The notes beneath the pieces were generated by a model. It had not been told where the DNA came from. It did not search any database and worked only from the letters and a program-made list of their open reading frames with translations. The position numbers and the translations under genes are program-made. A stretch of 64,000 nucleotides of DNA from Stenotrophomonas raiganjensis (SeqCode) (GTDB taxonomy: Bacteria; Pseudomonadota; Gammaproteobacteria; Xanthomonadales; Xanthomonadaceae). Positions 35,747-44,927 of the stretch are shown one piece after another; positions within the stretch are counted from its first letter, which is position 1, and each line of letters starts with the position of its first letter. Where the stretch lies: assembly GCF_030658505.1 (NCBI RefSeq), contig NZ_JAUTXR010000181.1, positions 5,870-69,869 on the forward strand. Direction: 5' to 3'.

Positions 35747-38568
35747 TCCTGGGGGTTCGCGCTGACCGTGCCGCGGCCGGTGAAGGCGTCTTCGGTGGCG
35801 AGCTGGGCAAGTACATGGTCGGCATTCCATCGCCCATTGCCCAGGCATTCGAGTGGAACCTGGACGCCCTCGGCGTCCAGGACCAGCTCGGCGACGTCCT
35901 CATGGAGCGTATCGCAGGCTTCGTCGATGAAGGTCAGTGTCCCGGCATGGACCTCGGCGAGAATCTCCAGGGCGGACGTTGGAAGCTCAATGGAGCCGAA
36001 GCGGGGCCTCTCCAGGCCCTCGCTGCTTTCAGTGAAGCCGTTGAACTGGCCGTGCGGAGCTGCCAGCAGTGACTCCAGCAGCAGGTCATTGGCGAGGATG
36101 GGGGAGTCTGTGTCATTGCCGCCATTGCGGCCGTCGAAGTACCGTGCCTCGGCCCAGCCCTGCGATGCCAGCGCGCTGGCGCCCGCGCGCAGGGCCATGT
36201 AGCAGCCGCCCAGTGGTGTGCCGAGCAAGCGAGCGAGGTTGCGCTGGATGCTGCCGGCGTAGCCCACATCGATCACCATCGGCGTCGATGAGCCGACGGT
36301 GCGGGCCCAGTACGCCTGATAGGCCTTGCGATGGCGGGCAGCCAGCGACAGAAGCGCATCCCCGGCCGGCTGCAGCCAACGCTGTACCTCGTCGGCCATT
36401 TCGGGCAGGAAGACGTCGCGCTCCATCAGCGCCGGCTGCAGTGCGGCCACCTGTGCCGCGGCATCTTCGCCGAGCCGTGCCTGCAGCAGGCCGCGCAGCG
36501 ACCCGTTGAATGTGCCCTGCATGAGCAGTGCAAGATCTGAGGCGTCGAGCTGGGCGGGCAGCAGCGTTGCCCGACGCGACGCCAGAAAGTAACTGCTCTT
36601 GATCGTGGCGGCGAATGGGTGTGCGGCCTGCAGCCGTGTGAATGCCTGCTCCAGCAGATAGCCTTCGCGGCTCAGAAACAGCAGGTGGTCCACCCCGCGG
36701 CGGCGCGCTACGCCGATGGCATGCAGCAGGAAGTCCAGGACCAATGGGCCGAGTACCGTATAGCCCAGCGTACGTGCATCGAACTGCGGACGACCCAGCA
36801 GCCGCTGCGGAGAGGTGTCGGCGATCGCAGCGAAGCTGTTTGCCAGCAGGCCGCGCCAGAGCTGCTCAGACCATGGTGCCTGGGTGCCCTGGGGATGGCG
36901 GAGCGGGCGAAGGCCCGGTACGACGTCCAGCAGGGTGGCCGGGCGCAGCACGTGTACGGGCGTAAGCAGGCCGCCCAGCTGCGGCATCTGGATGTCGGCG
37001 TGTTCGTTGTCACCCACATGTAGCCAGCGGCCATCTTCGCGCCCTTCCTGACGCGCCAGCTGCTTCCAACTGTCGGCAGAGTCCTTGCGCAGGCCTGTCT
37101 CGCAGGAAATCCACCACCGTGAAATGAGCCGCTGCACTCCATCGGGCAGCACCTGCCGCATGTCCTCGCTGGACAGGTACATATCGGAGAATGCCGTCAG
37201 CGGAGTCACTTTCGCATCTGCAAGCGCTGTCAGCAGACCCTGTCGCGGCCGGAGTATCGCGCGCTCGTGCAGGCGCTCGGCATTGGCGAGCATGTCCGCA
37301 TCCACGCCAGGTAACGCGAGGCGCCCGGCAAGCTCGATGTGGATCTCGGAGAGGGTGGGGTCCCGCTGCAAGGTTTCGCGCAGGCAGCTTTCCGCGTCGG
37401 CGCGATGCCGGGAGAAATCACCTATGCCCCACTGCCGCTCCAGTCGCCAGGCGAGATGCTCACGAGCCGCCGTCGGAGTCAGGAACACGCGGGTGACCAG
37501 CGTATCGAAAATATCGACCGTGACCATGCGTGCATCCAGCGCGGCCAGCGTCAAACGGTCAGACAGGCCGGTTTGAAGTGCCTCACTGATATTACGTTCA
37601 CCTTCGGTAGCAAGAGCTAGGCGACCATCGGGTGGCAGTATGCCCAGGCGGAAACCCTGGTGACGGGTGATGACACCAAACAGGCGCTCGACGGCGTGCT
37701 GCAGCGTTCCATCCACCTGGCCCTGTTCCACCGGGAAGGCATCCAGTGGAAGGTTCAGATCGTACAGCGGCCGAAGCGCATCGACGCGCGCCCAGAACAT
37801 CGAGCCGGCGGGGAAGTCGATGTAACGCTGCGCGTCCAGAGCGATTCCAAGCTTCTGCGCGAGTGCGTCGCACGCGGGGCCATTGCTCAACCACGTGTGC
37901 GCCCAGAGTGGTACACCCACGTAGCTCTCCGGATAGACCAGGCCCAGCTTCGGGTCGGCCTGGAAGGTGCCCAGGATCCAGGCGATGCGTTCTCGCGAGC
38001 CCAGAAGGCTGTCCAACAGGTAGTGGCGCCACGTCTGCTGTTCGCTACCGGTATAGAGCGATTTCTTGGTGTGGATATGGCACACCAGATCCAGTGCCTT
38101 GATCTCTTCGCGGAACGTCACCAGGAGAGGAGCAATATCGCGACCACGATTCTGGACCTGGCGGACAACAAGTGTCTGAACGTTCGGCAGGCGTCCGAAC
38201 GCTTCACGTGCCTGTGCTTCGGCAGCGGCGTCCATCACCGAAACCAGCAATGTGAATCGCAGCGGCATACGCGAGAGCGTGGTGGCGAACTCGTTGATCA
38301 GGTCGGGATAGAACACGTGCGCCATCACACCCACGCTTAAACGCAGCTGTTCCAGCGGGACCGGTGCGGGTAGCGCAGGCGCATCGAAGGGTTCACTGGC
38401 GCGGGTGCGGACCACGCTGGCCGAGCGAAGGCGCGCAATGAAACCGCGTACGCCCATGGCGTGCACCACCTTCATGGCGCGTAGCAGCACCGACCCCAAG
38501 CCTGCGATACCACCACCATGACGCTGTACCGACCGCCGCACGGTGGCGAGATAACGTCCGAAACTCAT
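35743..38568 (-). CDS. RgpF-domain / HAD-domain fusion protein
   Basis: The 941-residue protein has an N-terminal rhamnan-synthesis-F-like domain (about 70-320): [56 protein letters not shown] and [17 protein letters not shown]. From about residue 348 a HAD-type region follows, with [13 protein letters not shown] as motif I (D352 and D355), [18 protein letters not shown] and [14 protein letters not shown]. Similar HAD regions occur in surface-polysaccharide proteins. It probably acts in rhamnose-rich polysaccharide synthesis, although it lies 12 kb from the main LPS locus and stands alone. Which reaction the HAD part performs is unknown. Confidence 0.75.
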
Positions 38569-38728
38569 GGCTGGCCTCTGCGGGGCCGTGGGAGATGCAT
38601 CAGGGGAGAGGGGCGCGGCATCAGGTGCATTGGACAGTAGCGCTGTAGTTCCCTGTCATTCTCCCGTTTGCGCCTGAACCGGGCAAATCAGGCATGCTTG
38701 TGGCCGTTCCTGCCCGGTACCCGGTTCA

Positions 38729-39316
38729 ATGATGTTCCCGCCTGAACTGCCTGACGCTGACGTCCGCCATCTGTCCGGCTGGCTGCCCGCCGGCACGGCC
38801 ACTGCGCTGCTGCTGGCCCTGCAGACGGAAGTCCCTTGGGAAATCCACCGCATCCGCATGTTCGGCAACTGGGTGGATTCTCCGCGGCTGAGCTACTGGA
38901 TCGGTGATCCGCAGGCGCGCTACCGCTATTCGGGTGCCGAATTCGTGCCGCACCCGTGGCTGCCTGCGCTGCAGGCCGTGCGCGACCGCCTGGAAACCGA
39001 GGGCCTCGACCGCTTCAACAGCGTGCTGCTGAACCGCTATCGCGGCGGCAGCGACTACATGGGCTGGCACAGCGATGACGAACCCGAGCTGGGGCCGGCC
39101 CCCGTCATCGCCTCGCTGAGCCTGGGAGCGTCACGCCGCTTTCTTCTGCGCCGCCGCGACGATCCGATGCGGAAGGCCGAGTTCCTGCTCGGTCATGGCG
39201 ATCTGCTGGTGATGGCCGGGCAGACGCAGAGGTTCTACCAGCACGCGCTACCGAAGATGGCGCGCGTGCAGGGCGAGCGTATCAACCTGACGTTCCGCTG
39301 GATTGCGCCACGCTGA
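38729..39316 (+). CDS. alkB: AlkB-like 2-oxoglutarate dioxygenase
   Basis: The 195-residue protein is an AlkB-family Fe(II)/2-oxoglutarate dioxygenase, closest in layout to ALKBH2/3-type repair enzymes: FNSVLLNRYRGGSDYMGWHS, iron ligands H114 and D116 in HSDDE, ASLSLGASRRFLLRRR, and QHALPK followed by RINLTFRWI with the 2-oxoglutarate arginines. It removes alkyl groups from bases in DNA or RNA. It is a single gene, with a SMAG-like palindrome just after its stop. Confidence 0.9.
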   Translation: MMFPPELPDADVRHLSGWLPAGTATALLLALQTEVPWEIHRIRMFGNWVDSPRLSYWIGDPQARYRYSGAEFVPHPWLPALQAVRDRLETEGLDRFNSVLLNRYRGGSDYMGWHSDDEPELGPAPVIASLSLGASRRFLLRRRDDPMRKAEFLLGHGDLLVMAGQTQRFYQHALPKMARVQGERINLTFRWIAPR

Positions 39317-39324
39317 TACGGCGC

Positions 39325-39343
39325 CGCCGGGCCATGCCCGGCG
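39325..39343. repeat. SMAG-like palindrome between alkB and the Mla-type operon
   Basis: An 8-bp perfect stem, CGCCGGGC/GCCCGGCG, closes on CAT. It lies in the 44 bases between convergent stop codons and could end both transcripts. Confidence 0.6.
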
Positions 39344-39360
39344 AGCAAAGCTGGGATGCA

Positions 39361-40002
39361 TCAGCGCTTGGCCGCCACGGTGTCGTTCTGGCCGCTGACC
39401 AGCGTCCAGCCCACCACGTCCTGCGCCAGCTGCTGCAGGCCACGCTCGAACGCGGCGGTCACCGCCGGTACGTCGGTGCTGCCGACCGGCTGCGCCTGGC
39501 GGAACGTACGGTCGGCGACCACGCGCTGGTCGGCGACGTGGATCAGCTTGGCGTTGACCTCGATCACCACCGTCGGCGTCGCTTGGCCCTGATAGTCCGA
39601 TTCGAAGCGGCGCACGTCAGTGGACAGCTTGTAGTCGGCGCGGATGCCAGCGGTGCTGCGGGCGACGCCGCGGATGCGGCCGGAGTCCTCGAAGCCACGC
39701 AACAAGGTGTCCTCGATCATGTCGGTGGCCGGCTGTGCCCAGCTGGCGCCCTTGTAGATCTCCATCTGCGACGGTGTCGGCCGCACGTTGATGCGTGGGC
39801 TGTCGACCAGGCGCGCGGCGCTGGGCTTGGCCAGCACCAGCTGCCAGTTGGCCTGCGGCCACGCCGGATCAGCTTTCACCTGTACAGAGGGCGAGTACAG
39901 CGTCACCGCCGTCTTTTCGCTGCTGCCAAGGATGGAACAACCGCCCAGCAGGCTGACCATCGAAGCAGCCAGCAGCAGGCGCGGAAGGGTGGTCGGGCTC
40001 AT
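39361..40002 (-). CDS. ABC-transport auxiliary lipoprotein (PqiC-like)
   Basis: The 213-residue protein begins with a lipoprotein signal (LLLAASMVSLLGGCSILGSS, lipidated cysteine at about residue 22) and matches the auxiliary-lipoprotein family linked to MCE transporters: VTLYSPSVQVKADPAW, QLVLAKPSAARLVDSPRINV, YKLSTDVRRFESDYQGQATP. It is probably anchored in the outer membrane and works with the MCE protein in lipid transport. It overlaps the MCE gene by 4 bases and ends the four-gene operon. It takes the place of the soluble MlaC shuttle in the classic system. Confidence 0.8.
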   Translation of the reverse strand: MSPTTLPRLLLAASMVSLLGGCSILGSSEKTAVTLYSPSVQVKADPAWPQANWQLVLAKPSAARLVDSPRINVRPTPSQMEIYKGASWAQPATDMIEDTLLRGFEDSGRIRGVARSTAGIRADYKLSTDVRRFESDYQGQATPTVVIEVNAKLIHVADQRVVADRTFRQAQPVGSTDVPAVTAAFERGLQQLAQDVVGWTLVSGQNDTVAAKR

Positions 40003-40925
40003 TTGGGTTCGAACTCCTTCGGTGCGTCGCGGCCCAGCAGGTAGCGCGCGGGATTGTTCTCGAGGCGGTCGCTGACCCGGCGCAGATCGCGGATCAGGCC
40101 GCGCAGTTCGGTCAGCGTCGGGCCCAGCTGGCCGAGGCCATCGTTGGCGAAGCTGTTGATCGCGGCGCGGTTCTCGCCGAGGATCGAGTCGGCATTGCCG
40201 GCCGCCGAATCGAGCTTGGCCAGGGTGCCGTCGAGCTTGTCGATGATGCCGGGCAGCTGCTGCACCAGGTTCTTGTCCAGGCGCTCGATGGTGCCGTTGG
40301 TGGTCTTCAGCGTGGTGTCCAGGCTGCGCGCGGCATCGCGCGCGCTGAGCAGCAGCGCCTGCGTGCCCTGGTCGCGGTCGGCCAGGCCGCCGCTGATGGT
40401 TTCCAGGTTGGCCAGCGTCGCGTTGATCGAGGCCACGTTGCGGTCGCTGAGGATCTGGTCCATGCGCTCGACGATGCGGTTGGCGACGTCGGTGATGTTC
40501 TGCAGTGCCGACGGCGTGGTCGGAATGATCGGCGCCGGGTCCTTGTTGACGGTGGTCAGCGCCGGCGACTGTGGCGTGCCGCCGCTGAGCTGGATGATCG
40601 AGGGACCGGTGAGGCTGGTGATCGCCAGCTTGGCGCGGGTATCGGTCTTGACCGGTGTGGTCGAGTTCAGGCGGATGCGCGCGACCACCTGGCGCGGGTC
40701 GTCCGGCACCAGGTTCAGTTCGATGATCGAACCGACCGCGATGCCGTTGTACTGCACCGGGCTGCCCACCGACAGGCCGGTCACCGCTTCGCGGAAGACC
40801 ACGCGGTACTCCTGCCAGGTACGGTCGGAGGAGTACTTGGCGGCCCACAGGCCGAAGGCCAGCAGGGCCAGGCCGGTGATCAGGGTGAACGCGCCGATCA
40901 GCACGTAGTTGGCTTTGGTTTCCAT
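39999..40925 (-). CDS. MCE-domain protein (MlaD-like)
   Basis: The 308-residue protein has one N-terminal membrane anchor (YVLIGAFTLITGLALLAFGLW) and an MCE domain at about 38-115 (YRVVFREAVTGLSVGSPVQY, NGIAVGSIIELNLVPDDPRQ). A long helical tail follows, where periplasmic tunnels are usually formed. MCE proteins bind lipids in the periplasm and connect an inner-membrane ABC transporter to the outer membrane. It lies 3 bases after the ATPase gene. The single MCE domain fits MlaD more than PqiB or LetB, which carry several. Confidence 0.85.
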   Translation of the reverse strand: METKANYVLIGAFTLITGLALLAFGLWAAKYSSDRTWQEYRVVFREAVTGLSVGSPVQYNGIAVGSIIELNLVPDDPRQVVARIRLNSTTPVKTDTRAKLAITSLTGPSIIQLSGGTPQSPALTTVNKDPAPIIPTTPSALQNITDVANRIVERMDQILSDRNVASINATLANLETISGGLADRDQGTQALLLSARDAARSLDTTLKTTNGTIERLDKNLVQQLPGIIDKLDGTLAKLDSAAGNADSILGENRAAINSFANDGLGQLGPTLTELRGLIRDLRRVSDRLENNPARYLLGRDAPKEFEPK

Positions 40926-40928
40926 GGC

Positions 40929-41756
40929 TCAGGCACTCTCGATCTGTTCGCCACGCGCGGCGCGCGCGCGGGGTCCGTGGAAGTATTCCTGGATCCACGG
41001 ATGATCCAGTTTCTCGATCTCCGGCAGGGGCGCGTTGGCCACCACCCTGCGGTCTGCCAGCACGGCGACGCGGTCGCAGATGGCGTACAGGGTGTCCAGG
41101 TCGTGGGTGATCAGGAACACGGTCAGCCCCAGTGCTTCCTGCAGGGTCTTGATCAGGCGGTCGAAGGCGGCCGCACCGATCGGGTCGAGGCCGGCGGTGG
41201 GCTCGTCCAGGAACAGCAGCGGCGGATCCAGCGCCAGCGCGCGGGCCAGGCCGGCGCGCTTGCGCATGCCGCCGGACAGCTGCGAGGGCAGCTTGTTGAT
41301 CGCATCGGCGGGCAGGCCGGCCAGCTTGACCTTCAGCAGTGCGAGCTCGTAGTGCCAGCGCTCCGGCAGTTCGCGGTGGTGTTCCTTCAGCGGCACTTGC
41401 ACGTTCTCGCCCACGGTCAATGAGGAGAACAGGGCGCCGTCCTGGAACAGCACGCCGGTATTGCGTTCGATGTGCAGGCGGCTCTCGGCATCGTCGGCGC
41501 GCGCGTCGCGGCCCAGCACTTCGATCCGGCCGGCATCGGGCACGCGCAGGCCGAGGATCGAGCGCATCAGCACCGATTTGCCGGTACCCGAACCACCCAC
41601 CACGCCGAGGATTTCGCCCCGGCGTACGTCCAGGTCCAGGTCCTCGTGCACGGTCTGGCTGCCGAAGCGGTTGACCAGGCCACGCACGCGGATGGCCAGG
41701 TCGTGGCCGTCGTCGTCCTGCATGGGAATTTCTTCGGGCGTCGGATGCGTGCTCAT
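40929..41756 (-). CDS. ABC transporter ATPase (MlaF-like)
   Basis: The 275-residue protein is an ABC ATPase with Walker A VGGSGTGKSVLMRSILGL, signature LSGGMRKRAGLARALALDPP, Walker B LLFLDEPTAGLDPIGAAAFD and the switch histidine in FLITHDLDTLY. It powers the MCE-type lipid transporter encoded in the same operon. One base separates it from the permease gene. The GTGKS form of the P-loop and the DPIGA after Walker B are usual in MlaF. Confidence 0.9.
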   Translation of the reverse strand: MSTHPTPEEIPMQDDDGHDLAIRVRGLVNRFGSQTVHEDLDLDVRRGEILGVVGGSGTGKSVLMRSILGLRVPDAGRIEVLGRDARADDAESRLHIERNTGVLFQDGALFSSLTVGENVQVPLKEHHRELPERWHYELALLKVKLAGLPADAINKLPSQLSGGMRKRAGLARALALDPPLLFLDEPTAGLDPIGAAAFDRLIKTLQEALGLTVFLITHDLDTLYAICDRVAVLADRRVVANAPLPEIEKLDHPWIQEYFHGPRARAARGEQIESA

Positions 41757-41757
41757 G

Positions 41758-42879
41758 TCACCAGTCCATGTGCATGAACCACAACGCCGCGAAGGCGTCG
41801 ATGATGATCACCAGCGAGATCGTCTGCACCACGCTGGAGGTGGTGCGTTCGCCGACCGACTGCGCCGTGCCTTCCACCTTCAGGCCTTCCAGGCAGCCGA
41901 TCAGGCCGATCACCAGTGCGAACACCGGTGCCTTCGACAGGCCGACCAGCATGTGCCGTACTTCCATCGTCTCGTGCATGCGCGCGATGTACATCTGCGG
42001 CGGGATGTCGAGGTCGAACGCGCCGACGGTGATGCCGCCGGCCAGGCCGGCCACCATCGCAATGAACGTCAGCAGCGGCAGCGTGACCAGCAGTGCCAGC
42101 AGCCGTGGCAGCACCAGCAGGTCGATCGGGTCCAGGCCCAGTGTGCGCATCGCATCGATTTCCTCGCGCGCCTTCATCGCACCGATCTGTGCAGTGAACG
42201 CACTGGCGGTGCGGCCGGCCAGCACGATTGCGGTCAGCAGCACGGCGAATTCGCGCAGGAAGGCGATGTTGACCAGTTCGACCACATAGATCTCGGCGCC
42301 GAAGTCGCGCAGGATGGTCGAGCCAAGGAAGGCGATCACTGCGCCGACCAGGTAGGACAGCAGTGCCACCAGCGGCACCGCATCCAGCCCGACCTGCTCC
42401 ATCTGGTGCACCGTGGCGGTCATCCGGAAGCGGCGCGGTTCCTTGACCAGGCGCGCCGCCTTGACCAGGTTCTCGCCGAGGAAACTGCACAGCGCCTTGA
42501 TGTTGTGGCCGGTGGCGTGGACGCTGACGCCCAGCCGCTCCAGCGCCGCCAGCACGCCGAAGTCGCGCTTGGGCTTGGGCCGGTCGTCAGCGACTTCCTC
42601 GATGGTGCACACCAGCGCCTGGTGGTCCGGGCGGAACGTCAGTGCGTCTTCGCCAAGGTCGGCGCGATGCGCCACGCGCAGCACCTGCAGCACGCCGGCT
42701 GAATCCATCTTCTCGATGGCGGTGGCATCGATGCCGGTCAGCTTTTCGGGAACGCCGCGCAGGACTTCGGCCGCGGCCAGCGCGGTCTTCAAGGTCCAGG
42801 TGCCGGACAGGCGGATCAGGCCCGGGTCATGGGCATCCTGTTCGAGCTGGGGGGCGTGGTTCGGGGTCACTTGGGCCAT
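41758..42879 (-). CDS. STAS-MlaE fused permease
   Basis: The protein is about 373 residues. Residues 1-105 form a STAS-like domain (GLIRLSGTWTLKTALAAAEV, TGIDATAIEKMDSAGVLQVL), and about 115-373 form an MlaE permease (YLVGAVIAFLGSTILRDFGA; ELVNIAFLREFAVLLTAIVLAGRTASAF; AMRTLGLDPIDLLVLPRLLA). In E. coli the STAS part is the separate protein MlaB. The fusion makes this a self-contained permease and regulator. The start at 42879 is MAQVTPNHAPQ; upstream in-frame codons run into the divergent thrE gene. It opens the four-gene operon. Confidence 0.85.
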   Translation of the reverse strand: MAQVTPNHAPQLEQDAHDPGLIRLSGTWTLKTALAAAEVLRGVPEKLTGIDATAIEKMDSAGVLQVLRVAHRADLGEDALTFRPDHQALVCTIEEVADDRPKPKRDFGVLAALERLGVSVHATGHNIKALCSFLGENLVKAARLVKEPRRFRMTATVHQMEQVGLDAVPLVALLSYLVGAVIAFLGSTILRDFGAEIYVVELVNIAFLREFAVLLTAIVLAGRTASAFTAQIGAMKAREEIDAMRTLGLDPIDLLVLPRLLALLVTLPLLTFIAMVAGLAGGITVGAFDLDIPPQMYIARMHETMEVRHMLVGLSKAPVFALVIGLIGCLEGLKVEGTAQSVGERTTSSVVQTISLVIIIDAFAALWFMHMDW

Positions 42880-42957
42880 TCGGGTCGCAGCATAACCGTT
42901 CTGTCCTGGGCATCGCGTCGAACTCGGATGAATTTCTCCGGTAAGGCCCAGCCTAGG

Positions 42958-42963
42958 TAATAC
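42958..42963 (+). promoter_or_regulatory. Candidate -10 box for a leaderless thrE transcript
   Basis: TAATAC ends 8 bases before the ThrE-like start codon. A start 7 bases downstream would fall at or next to the ATG, and no Shine-Dalgarno sequence precedes it. The -35 position is weak. Confidence 0.4.
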
Positions 42964-42971
42964 TACGGCGC

Positions 42972-44231
42972 ATGTCCGCAGACGCTCACACGATCCCCAC
43001 GCCCCAGGCCACCTACGCGCAGCGCGTGGCCTTCGTTTCCGAGATCGCCGGACGCCTGCACAGCTATGGCACAACGGCCCAGCGCCTGGAAACCGCTGTG
43101 GTGGCACTGGCGCGCCAGCTCGACCTGGATTGTGAACCGTGGTCGAATCCCACCGGTATCATCCTCAGTTTCAGCGACCCGGCACAGGCGATCGGCTCCA
43201 GCGACATCACCCGCGTGATCCGCCTGGCACCCGGTGAGAATGACCTGCACAAGCTCAGCGTCGCCGACCATATCGCCGAGGAAGTCGCCAATGGGCGGAT
43301 GAGCATCGCCCAGGGCCACACCGCGCTGCGCCAGCTGGACAAGGATCCGGGCCGGCGCGGCAAGCTGCGCACCATCCTTTCATTCACCCTGGGCGCGGCC
43401 GGCGTCGCCGGCATGTGGAAGCTGCCGTGGCTGGACATCGCCACCGCTGGCGTCATCGGCCTGATGATCGGCCTGCTCGGCATGGTGACCGATCGCCGCC
43501 CGGCCACCCGCGAAGCCGCCGAGGCACTGGCCGCGCTGCTGGCCGGCATGGTCGCCACCCTGGTGGCGTCGTTCATCGGCGCGCTCAATCTCAACACGGT
43601 GATCATTGCATCGCTGGTGGTGCTGCTGCCAGGCATGTCGTTGACCAACGCCGTCAACGAGCTGGCCAGCCAGCACTGGGTGTCGGGGACCGCGCGCTTC
43701 GCCGGTGCGCTGACCACCATCATGAAGCTCAGCGTCGGCGCGATGATCGCGGTGACCCTGGCCGATGTGCTCGGGCTGGACCCGGTGATTCGTGCCACCC
43801 GGCCGCAGGGGCCGTGGGTGGAATGGGGCTCGCTGCTGACCGCGGCGTTCGCCTTCGCGATGCTGTTCAAGGCCAACCGCCGCGATTACCCATGGGTGAT
43901 CGCCGCCTCGGTGGCCGGTTATGCGATCTCCAAGTTCGGCGGCCATGCCTGGGGTGCGCCGGCCGGCATCTTCCTGTCGGCAATGCTGCTGACCGCCGGT
44001 GGCAATCTGTTCGGTCGCCTGGTCGGGCGCCCGGGCGCGATCATCCGCTTGCCCGGCATCATCATGATGGTGCCCGGCAGCACCAGCCTGCGTGGCGTGC
44101 TCACCCTGGTCCAGCAGCAGGACGTGGGCGCCGGCCAGAGCGTGTTCCTCACCGTGCTCAATGTGGTGATGGCGCTGGTCGCGGGCCTGCTGTTCGGCAA
44201 CCTGCTGATGCCGGCACGCAAAACCCTGTAG
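42972..44231 (+). CDS. ThrE-type threonine/serine exporter
   Basis: The 419-residue protein has a soluble N-terminal half (QATYAQRVAFVSEIAGRLHS, YGTTAQRLETAVVALARQL) and a C-terminal set of about ten membrane segments, with VVLLPGMSLTNAVNELASQH and GRPGAIIRLPGIIMMVPGST. This is the ThrE domain pair, both halves fused in one protein. ThrE exports threonine and serine using the proton gradient. It is divergent from the Mla-type operon with 92 bases between them, and has no ribosome site before its ATG. Function is by family only. Confidence 0.8.
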   Translation: MSADAHTIPTPQATYAQRVAFVSEIAGRLHSYGTTAQRLETAVVALARQLDLDCEPWSNPTGIILSFSDPAQAIGSSDITRVIRLAPGENDLHKLSVADHIAEEVANGRMSIAQGHTALRQLDKDPGRRGKLRTILSFTLGAAGVAGMWKLPWLDIATAGVIGLMIGLLGMVTDRRPATREAAEALAALLAGMVATLVASFIGALNLNTVIIASLVVLLPGMSLTNAVNELASQHWVSGTARFAGALTTIMKLSVGAMIAVTLADVLGLDPVIRATRPQGPWVEWGSLLTAAFAFAMLFKANRRDYPWVIAASVAGYAISKFGGHAWGAPAGIFLSAMLLTAGGNLFGRLVGRPGAIIRLPGIIMMVPGSTSLRGVLTLVQQQDVGAGQSVFLTVLNVVMALVAGLLFGNLLMPARKTL

Positions 44232-44239
44232 ATGGTGGG

Positions 44240-44258
44240 TGTGGATCATTGGTCCACA
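44240..44258. repeat. Small SMAG-like palindrome
   Basis: TGTGGA and TCCACA pair around TCATTGG just after the ThrE-like gene. It sits next to the terminator shared by thrE and the H-NS gene. Confidence 0.4.
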
Positions 44259-44264
44259 TGCCAG

Positions 44265-44296
44265 ACAAAAAAGAAGCCGGCTTTCGCCGGCGTCTT
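44265..44296. terminator. Bidirectional terminator between thrE and the H-NS gene
   Basis: GCCGGC (44276-44281) pairs with GCCGGC (44286-44291) around TTTC. On the minus strand the stem is followed by TTCTTTTTTG, a good T-run for the H-NS gene; on the plus strand it is followed by GTCTTTC. Confidence 0.75.
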
Positions 44297-44319
44297 TCAT
44301 TCCAACCTGATATTTGGCC

Positions 44320-44703
44320 TTACGCCTTCTTGATCAGGAAATCTTCCGGCTTCTTGTTGCCCTTGGCGGTCAGCTCGGCCATCCAGCGCGGCTGCTTGCC
44401 ACGGCCGGTCCAGGTTTCCTTCGGGTTGGCCGGGTTGCGGTACTTCGGCGCAACCTTGCCCAGCTTGCGGCCGGCGGCCTTGGACGGAGCCTTGGTAGCG
44501 GAGGCCACCTTGCGCGCGCGCGGGGCCGGGGCGTCGCCGAACAATTCCTCGATGGTGTAACCCTCGGTCTTGGCCAGCTTGGTCAGCTGGGCCCGGACCT
44601 TGGTGATCGGCCGGCGCTTGGCGACGATGGTCTGTTGCTTCTTGGCGGTACGGATCAGGGCGCCCAGCTCGCGTGCCGACAGGCCGGTCAGGTCAATGCT
44701 CAT
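44320..44703 (-). CDS. H-NS family nucleoid protein
   Basis: The 127-residue basic protein has a short helical N-terminus, a KVASATKAPSKAAGRK linker and the H-NS C-terminal DNA-binding motif TWTGRGKQPRW at 97-107, preceded by YRNPANPKE. H-NS proteins coat AT-rich DNA and silence transferred genes; in this GC-rich genome the LPS locus would be a plausible target, but nothing here shows that. Its oligomerisation region is shorter than in E. coli H-NS. A very good promoter lies upstream and a T-rich terminator downstream, so it is a single-gene unit. Confidence 0.9.
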   Translation of the reverse strand: MSIDLTGLSARELGALIRTAKKQQTIVAKRRPITKVRAQLTKLAKTEGYTIEELFGDAPAPRARKVASATKAPSKAAGRKLGKVAPKYRNPANPKETWTGRGKQPRWMAELTAKGNKKPEDFLIKKA

Positions 44704-44764
44704 TTACGGTTACTCCGGAAACTAATGTGTGGACGGGACGAGCCAGTCCATGGCGTCGGCCGAC

Positions 44765-44793
44765 AGAATAAAGATGAATTAATCAGAGTACAA
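44765..44793 (-). promoter_or_regulatory. Sigma-70 promoter of the H-NS gene
   Basis: On the minus strand TTGTAC (44788-44793) and TATTCT (44765-44770) are separated by 17 bases, in a locally AT-rich stretch. The predicted start near 44758 gives a leader of about 55 bases. The AT-rich tract could also serve as an H-NS binding site for self-control. Confidence 0.65.
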
Positions 44794-44888
44794 ATGCAGG
44801 CAGGACAGGGCATGGCGACATGCCGGCCGCATTGCGTCGATTTTGACCGGATTATGTCCGCTGCAATATCGAATGAAGGATTGGGCGG

Positions 44889-44923
44889 GAAAAAAAAGAC
44901 CGGGGCGTGCCCCGGTCTTTTTT
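44889..44923 (-). terminator. Rho-independent terminator of proS
   Basis: AAAGACCGGGG and CCCCGGTCTTT pair around CGTG, flanked by A and T runs on both sides. It begins 5 bases after the proS stop codon and would work in both directions. Confidence 0.85.
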
Positions 44924-44927
44924 CCGA

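Noticed and set aside
42880..43107. N-terminal extension of the STAS-MlaE protein to 43107
   Set aside because: It would overlap the divergent ThrE-like gene by 136 bases and encodes Arg- and Cys-rich residues with no domain character.
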